Shown here one piece after another: positions 34,071-37,491 of a stretch of DNA of 37,491 nucleotides (position 1 is the stretch's first letter; every line of letters begins with the position of its first letter). The notes below the pieces were generated by a model. It worked only from the letters and a program-made list of their open reading frames with translations, ran no database searches and was not told where the DNA came from. The translations under genes and the position numbers were made by a program. This DNA comes from an uncultured Polaribacter sp. (GTDB lineage: Bacteria > Bacteroidota > Bacteroidia > Flavobacteriales > Flavobacteriaceae): assembly GCA_913061165.1 (NCBI GenBank), contig CAJXTJ010000007.1, forward strand, positions 1-37,491, given 5' to 3'.

Positions 34071-35684
34071 TTAATAAACCTTTTCTCCGTTTAAATAAGT
34101 TGATATAGCATTCGTTTTAGGAATTTCACTTCCTTCAACTTTCATTATATCTTGATTCAAAAGAACAAAGTCTGCAAATTTACCAACTTCGATGCTTCCT
34201 TTTTCATCTTCTTCAAAATTTGAGTATGCAGCCCAAATAGTCATTCCTTTTAACGTCTCTTCTCTTGTTAATGCATTCTCTATTTGAAACCCATTTTTCG
34301 GGTAATTGTCTGAATCTTTTCTAATAGTTGCCGCGTAAAAAGTTAAAAACGGATTTACCTGTTCTACAGGAAAATCTGTGCCTAGAGCAATTTTTCCATA
34401 GGTGTTTAATAGTTTTTTGAATGCGTAGGCACCCTTCATTCTTTTTGCTCCAACGCGGTCTCCTGCCCAATACATGTCTGAAGTTGCGTGTGTTGGTTGC
34501 ACCGAAGGTAGAATATTATCAAAATGATTAAAATCTTCTTCAGAAATTATTTGCGCATGTTCAATTCTCCAGCGCCTATTCTTACGGTCTTTTAATACTT
34601 CCTTGTAGGTTTTTAACATCCAGCTATTTGTAGAATCTCCGATGGCATGTGTATTCATTTGATAGTCTGAAGCTGCTATTTGTTTTGCAATTTCTTGATA
34701 TCTTTCTGGCGGATAAATTAAGGCTCCAAAATGATTTTCTCTATCTGAATATGAAGTACGCATTGCAGCACCTCTAGAACCTAAAGCTCCATCTCCATAA
34801 ATTTTAAAAGAACGCACATTTAACTTGTCTGTTTTTACAATTCCTTTTTTTATATAGTAATCAATTTGTGCTTGTTTGTCTCCAGAGACCATTGCGTATA
34901 CACGTATTTTTAAACTTTTAGCTTTTTGTAGACTATCTATTAGCTCTATGGTCTTTCTGTCTAATCCTGCATCGTCAACGGTTGTCAATCCGTATGAAAA
35001 AGCTATTTTTTGAGCATCTAATAAACCTTGAATTGCTTCTTTATTTGAGGTCTTTGGAAATTTAATAAAGTCCATAGCTGCATCAATTAAAACACCAGTG
35101 AGTTTGCCATTTTTTAAAATAATTTCTCCACCAGAGACCTTTGTATTTTTTGTAATCCCAGCCATATTAATTGCTACTTGATTTACTAATAAAGCATGTC
35201 CATCAACTCTACCAACAGCTACAGGAATTTTAGGAAATAAAGCATCTAGCTTTTCTTTAGTTGGAAATTCTTTTAGCTCCCAATCGTTTTGATCCCAACC
35301 GCGCCCGGTAATAAAAGTGTTATTTTTTTCTTTTTGAAAAGCGACAAGCTTCTCTAATACATCATCATAACTTTTAGTGCCTTCTAAAGAAACTTTTTGC
35401 TGCTGCAAGCCCATTCTATAAAAATGACAATGTGCATCTATCAATCCAGGAACTATGGTTTTATTTTCTGCATCTACAATTGTATCAGATTGATACCTGC
35501 CTGTAATTTCTTCATTTTTTCCAACAGCTATAAATACTCCATCTTTAATGGCAAAAGCTTCTGCTTTATCAAAACTAGTATTTACCGTATAGGTATTTGA
35601 ATTGATTACAATTAAATCTACTTTTTCTTTACTACATGAAATAAGAGTGAGTATAGTAAGGAGGAGTAAAAGGTTTTTTTTCAT
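34071..35684 (-). CDS. amidohydrolase lipoprotein (YtcJ/Amidohydro_3 type)
   Basis: A 537-aa exported metal-dependent hydrolase. The signal MKKNLLLLLTILTLISC ends in the lipid-modified Cys17. The metal-binding DAHCHF (His85, His87) lies after the composite-barrel segment TIVPGLIDAH. Further ligand residues are in MNTHAIGDS and RRWRIEHAQI, and ALGTDFPVEQVNPF carries the catalytic Asp. The C-terminal part, GSIEVGKFADFVLLNQDIM, is the usual second half of the beta-sandwich. Substrate is unknown; relatives act on N-substituted amides and formamides. It is 17 bp downstream of the DoxX-like gene. Confidence 0.9.
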   Translation of the reverse strand: MKKNLLLLLTILTLISCSKEKVDLIVINSNTYTVNTSFDKAEAFAIKDGVFIAVGKNEEITGRYQSDTIVDAENKTIVPGLIDAHCHFYRMGLQQQKVSLEGTKSYDDVLEKLVAFQKEKNNTFITGRGWDQNDWELKEFPTKEKLDALFPKIPVAVGRVDGHALLVNQVAINMAGITKNTKVSGGEIILKNGKLTGVLIDAAMDFIKFPKTSNKEAIQGLLDAQKIAFSYGLTTVDDAGLDRKTIELIDSLQKAKSLKIRVYAMVSGDKQAQIDYYIKKGIVKTDKLNVRSFKIYGDGALGSRGAAMRTSYSDRENHFGALIYPPERYQEIAKQIAASDYQMNTHAIGDSTNSWMLKTYKEVLKDRKNRRWRIEHAQIISEEDFNHFDNILPSVQPTHATSDMYWAGDRVGAKRMKGAYAFKKLLNTYGKIALGTDFPVEQVNPFLTFYAATIRKDSDNYPKNGFQIENALTREETLKGMTIWAAYSNFEEDEKGSIEVGKFADFVLLNQDIMKVEGSEIPKTNAISTYLNGEKVY

Positions 35685-35701
35685 TTTTTTGAGTCTTTAA
35701 T

Positions 35702-36064
35702 TTAGGAGTTTATATATATAATATAAGTGCAATACATCAATACAAATTGCAACGGAATTCGAATAAAAGCTATTTTTTTAGAACCAATAGCTGGCCTAAC
35801 CTTCGTTGCATCCCAAATATGAATGGGTAGAAAAATAAGCAGTAAAATAAAGATTCCTATTGCTGCAATTTTTAGGGTTGTGTCGAAAAAAACACCCAGA
35901 CCTAAAAGAAATTCTAGTAAACCAAAAAAATAATTTATGGCTAGCTTTGGTAAAAAATCAGGAATAAAATTCTTGAAGAAATTCGGTCTAATGATGTGCA
36001 TAATTCCTGCAAAACAAAAAAGGATTCCAAATAGAATTCTTAAAAAAAGTACAGTGGTTTGCAT
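35702..36064 (-). CDS. DoxX-like small membrane protein
   Basis: A 120-aa protein with four hydrophobic spans, starting VLFLRILFGILFCFAGIMHI, then PNFFKNFIPDFLP, FGLLEFLLGLGVFF and a last helix near the C-terminus. This arrangement fits the DoxX/DoxD-like family of inner-membrane proteins. Some family members are linked to quinone-dependent oxidation and others have no known role. It lies 5 bp downstream of the M28 peptidase and 17 bp upstream of the amidohydrolase, so it belongs to the same transcription unit. Confidence 0.75.
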   Translation of the reverse strand: MQTTVLFLRILFGILFCFAGIMHIIRPNFFKNFIPDFLPKLAINYFFGLLEFLLGLGVFFDTTLKIAAIGIFILLLIFLPIHIWDATKVRPAIGSKKIAFIRIPLQFVLMYCTYIIYINS

Positions 36065-36069
36065 GGTGT

Positions 36070-37491
36070 TTATGGTTTTACTGAAACGTTATTATATAAG
36101 TATTTATCCATTAAATACACAATACTTGCTATAGACGCACTTCCTAATTCTAGCTCACGTTTGTTAACTTTATCGAAAGTATCTCTGCTTGTATGATGGT
36201 AATCAAAATAACGCTGGCTATCTGGTCTGTAGCCAACTAAGGTTACATCTTCTCCTTTTAAAGGAGCGATATCTGCACCAGAACCGCCTGCTTTTAAATC
36301 ATGCAAGCCGTAAGGAGATAAAAGTTTTTTCCAACTTTGTAATAATTTTGTATTCGATGCATTTGCTTGAATAGAAAAGCCTCTTGGTGTATGTCCGCCA
36401 GCGTCAGATTCTAAACCACCAATATGATTTTCTTTATTAAGTTTTGCCAATTCTGCATATTTCTTTGCGCCACGTGTTCCGTTTTCTTCATTCATAAAAA
36501 AGACAATTCGAATGGTGTTTTTTGGTCTAATATTATTTTTTTTAAATAAATAAGCAACTTCTAAAGATTGCACAATACCTGTGCCATCATCATGAGCTCC
36601 TTCCCCTAAATCCCAGGAGTCTAAATGACCACCAACAACAAAAATATTTTCTGGCGTCTCTATTCCTCTAATTTCACCAACAACATTAAAAGAAGGTGCG
36701 TCTTGAAGCGTTTTACAGTCTTGTTTAAAGTAGAATTTTAAAGTTGGATTTTTCTTTAAATCTGCACTTAGTATATTTGCTGCCTTACTGCTAATTGCGG
36801 CAGCAGGAATGTATTGCTTTTTTGGTAAATCATTATACGTCATGGTTCCTGTATGTGGAAAATCATCAACAGAATTAGTCATAGAGCGTACAATTACACC
36901 TTTAGCTCCAAATGCCCCACAAATCGCAGCACCTTGCACTCTTTGATCTACACAACCTCCGTAAGCACTAAATGTATTAATTAAAGTGTTATCAAAAGAC
37001 CTGTTGAAGAATACAATTTTGCCTTTCATTTTTTTACCTAGAGCTTGTGCTTCTTCTAGAGATTTTATTTCTATAACTTCAGCTATAACGCCTGTTTTAG
37101 GTGTTGCTACAGAAAAACCCAAAGCACAAATTGGTACGTTTTTTTGTATTCCGTTTGTAGTATACCTTGCAATTTCTTTTTCTCCCCGCACCCAATGTGG
37201 CACTATTACGGGCTGAAGCCAAACAGAGTCTAAACCAATTGTATTCATTAATTTTTCTCCCCAAACAACAGCTTTAGCCGCCTCTGGTGAACCTGATAAT
37301 CTACCGCCAATATTCTGAGTTAAATCTCTTAACCATTCATAGGATTTACCCTCTTTTAATACGCTGTTAAACAAACTTTTGATATTTGTAGAATCTATTC
37401 TTTCTTCAGAAGAAAAATGCTGAGTTACTTTTTGATTTGATTTGGTGTTGCATGAGCTAACAAAAAAAGAGACAAAAATTAAGATTAGTAT
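36070..37491 (-). CDS. M28 family zinc peptidase lipoprotein, 5'-truncated by the window edge
   Basis: An exported aminopeptidase-like enzyme. The frame stays open to the window edge: reading in from 37491 it gives ILILIFVSFFVSSCNTKS, a signal h-region and lipobox (SSC). Only a few N-terminal residues lie outside. The TTG at 37374 is therefore not a start. Visible zinc-ligand motifs of M28 are VVGGHLDSWDLG and AHDDGTG (His and bridging Asp), FFMNEENGTRGAKKY (Glu pair), LESDAGGHTP (Asp) and DYHHTSRDTFD (His). A PA-like insert (about 37080-36780) precedes the catalytic core. At least 473 residues. It is probably the first gene of the M28-DoxX-amidohydrolase-FKBP unit. Confidence 0.9.
   Translation of the reverse strand: MLILIFVSFFVSSCNTKSNQKVTQHFSSEERIDSTNIKSLFNSVLKEGKSYEWLRDLTQNIGGRLSGSPEAAKAVVWGEKLMNTIGLDSVWLQPVIVPHWVRGEKEIARYTTNGIQKNVPICALGFSVATPKTGVIAEVIEIKSLEEAQALGKKMKGKIVFFNRSFDNTLINTFSAYGGCVDQRVQGAAICGAFGAKGVIVRSMTNSVDDFPHTGTMTYNDLPKKQYIPAAAISSKAANILSADLKKNPTLKFYFKQDCKTLQDAPSFNVVGEIRGIETPENIFVVGGHLDSWDLGEGAHDDGTGIVQSLEVAYLFKKNNIRPKNTIRIVFFMNEENGTRGAKKYAELAKLNKENHIGGLESDAGGHTPRGFSIQANASNTKLLQSWKKLLSPYGLHDLKAGGSGADIAPLKGEDVTLVGYRPDSQRYFDYHHTSRDTFDKVNKRELELGSASIASIVYLMDKYLYNNVSVKP

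Overview
This is a low-GC, gene-dense chromosomal stretch from a member of the Bacteroidota, most probably family Flavobacteriaceae. Four things point there. Promoters fit the Bacteroidetes pattern (-33 TTG, 19-22 nt spacer, -7 TAnnTTTG). Shine-Dalgarno sequences are largely absent. The protein set is typical: one-piece SecDF, an HPRT-adenylate kinase fusion, LysS with a C-terminal extension, and many lipoproteins. Genus cannot be fixed; a Polaribacter/Tenacibaculum-like marine flavobacterium is a guess. The first 22 bases are an Illumina Nextera adapter remnant, so biological sequence starts at about base 23.

Layout. 23-3862: truncated nitroreductase (-), PhnA-like zinc protein (+), then aspartate aminotransferase and a fatty acid desaturase (-). 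3986-5263: rsmG and two tiny coupled membrane ORFs (+). 5342-9122: glutaminase, lysS and a DUF456 membrane protein (-), with a promoter-hairpins-terminator unit at about 8236-8345 (+) that looks like an unannotated small RNA. 9260-16384: a TonB-C-like lipoprotein (+), then obg, hpt-adk fusion, secDF and mdh (-). 16557-18097: lipoprotein plus exported DUF6588-like protein (+). 18180-20117: gyrB (-).

20590-33563 is the most interesting part: two tandem plus-strand operons, each led by what looks like a ribosome-mediated transcription attenuator. The first leader peptide is 15 codons with 8 Asn, followed by a pairable segment and a strong terminator. It precedes a divergent gatC, gatA, and a single ORF fusing GatB to a full-length AspRS whose anticodon-binding domain has the His linked to non-discriminating enzymes. 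Together these would charge tRNA(Asn) with Asp and amidate it to Asn-tRNA(Asn), while the leader would sense Asn-tRNA(Asn) supply. The second leader peptide has three consecutive Trp codons and precedes trpE-G-D-(59-aa membrane ORF)-C-F-B-(DUF3050 protein)-A, a complete tryptophan pathway with two non-trp passengers in tightly spaced positions.

33582-37491 (-): M28 peptidase lipoprotein (5' end outside the window), DoxX-like membrane protein, amidohydrolase lipoprotein and an FKBP-type prolyl isomerase lipoprotein, probably one transcription unit.

No tRNA, rRNA, insertion sequence, phage or CRISPR array was seen.
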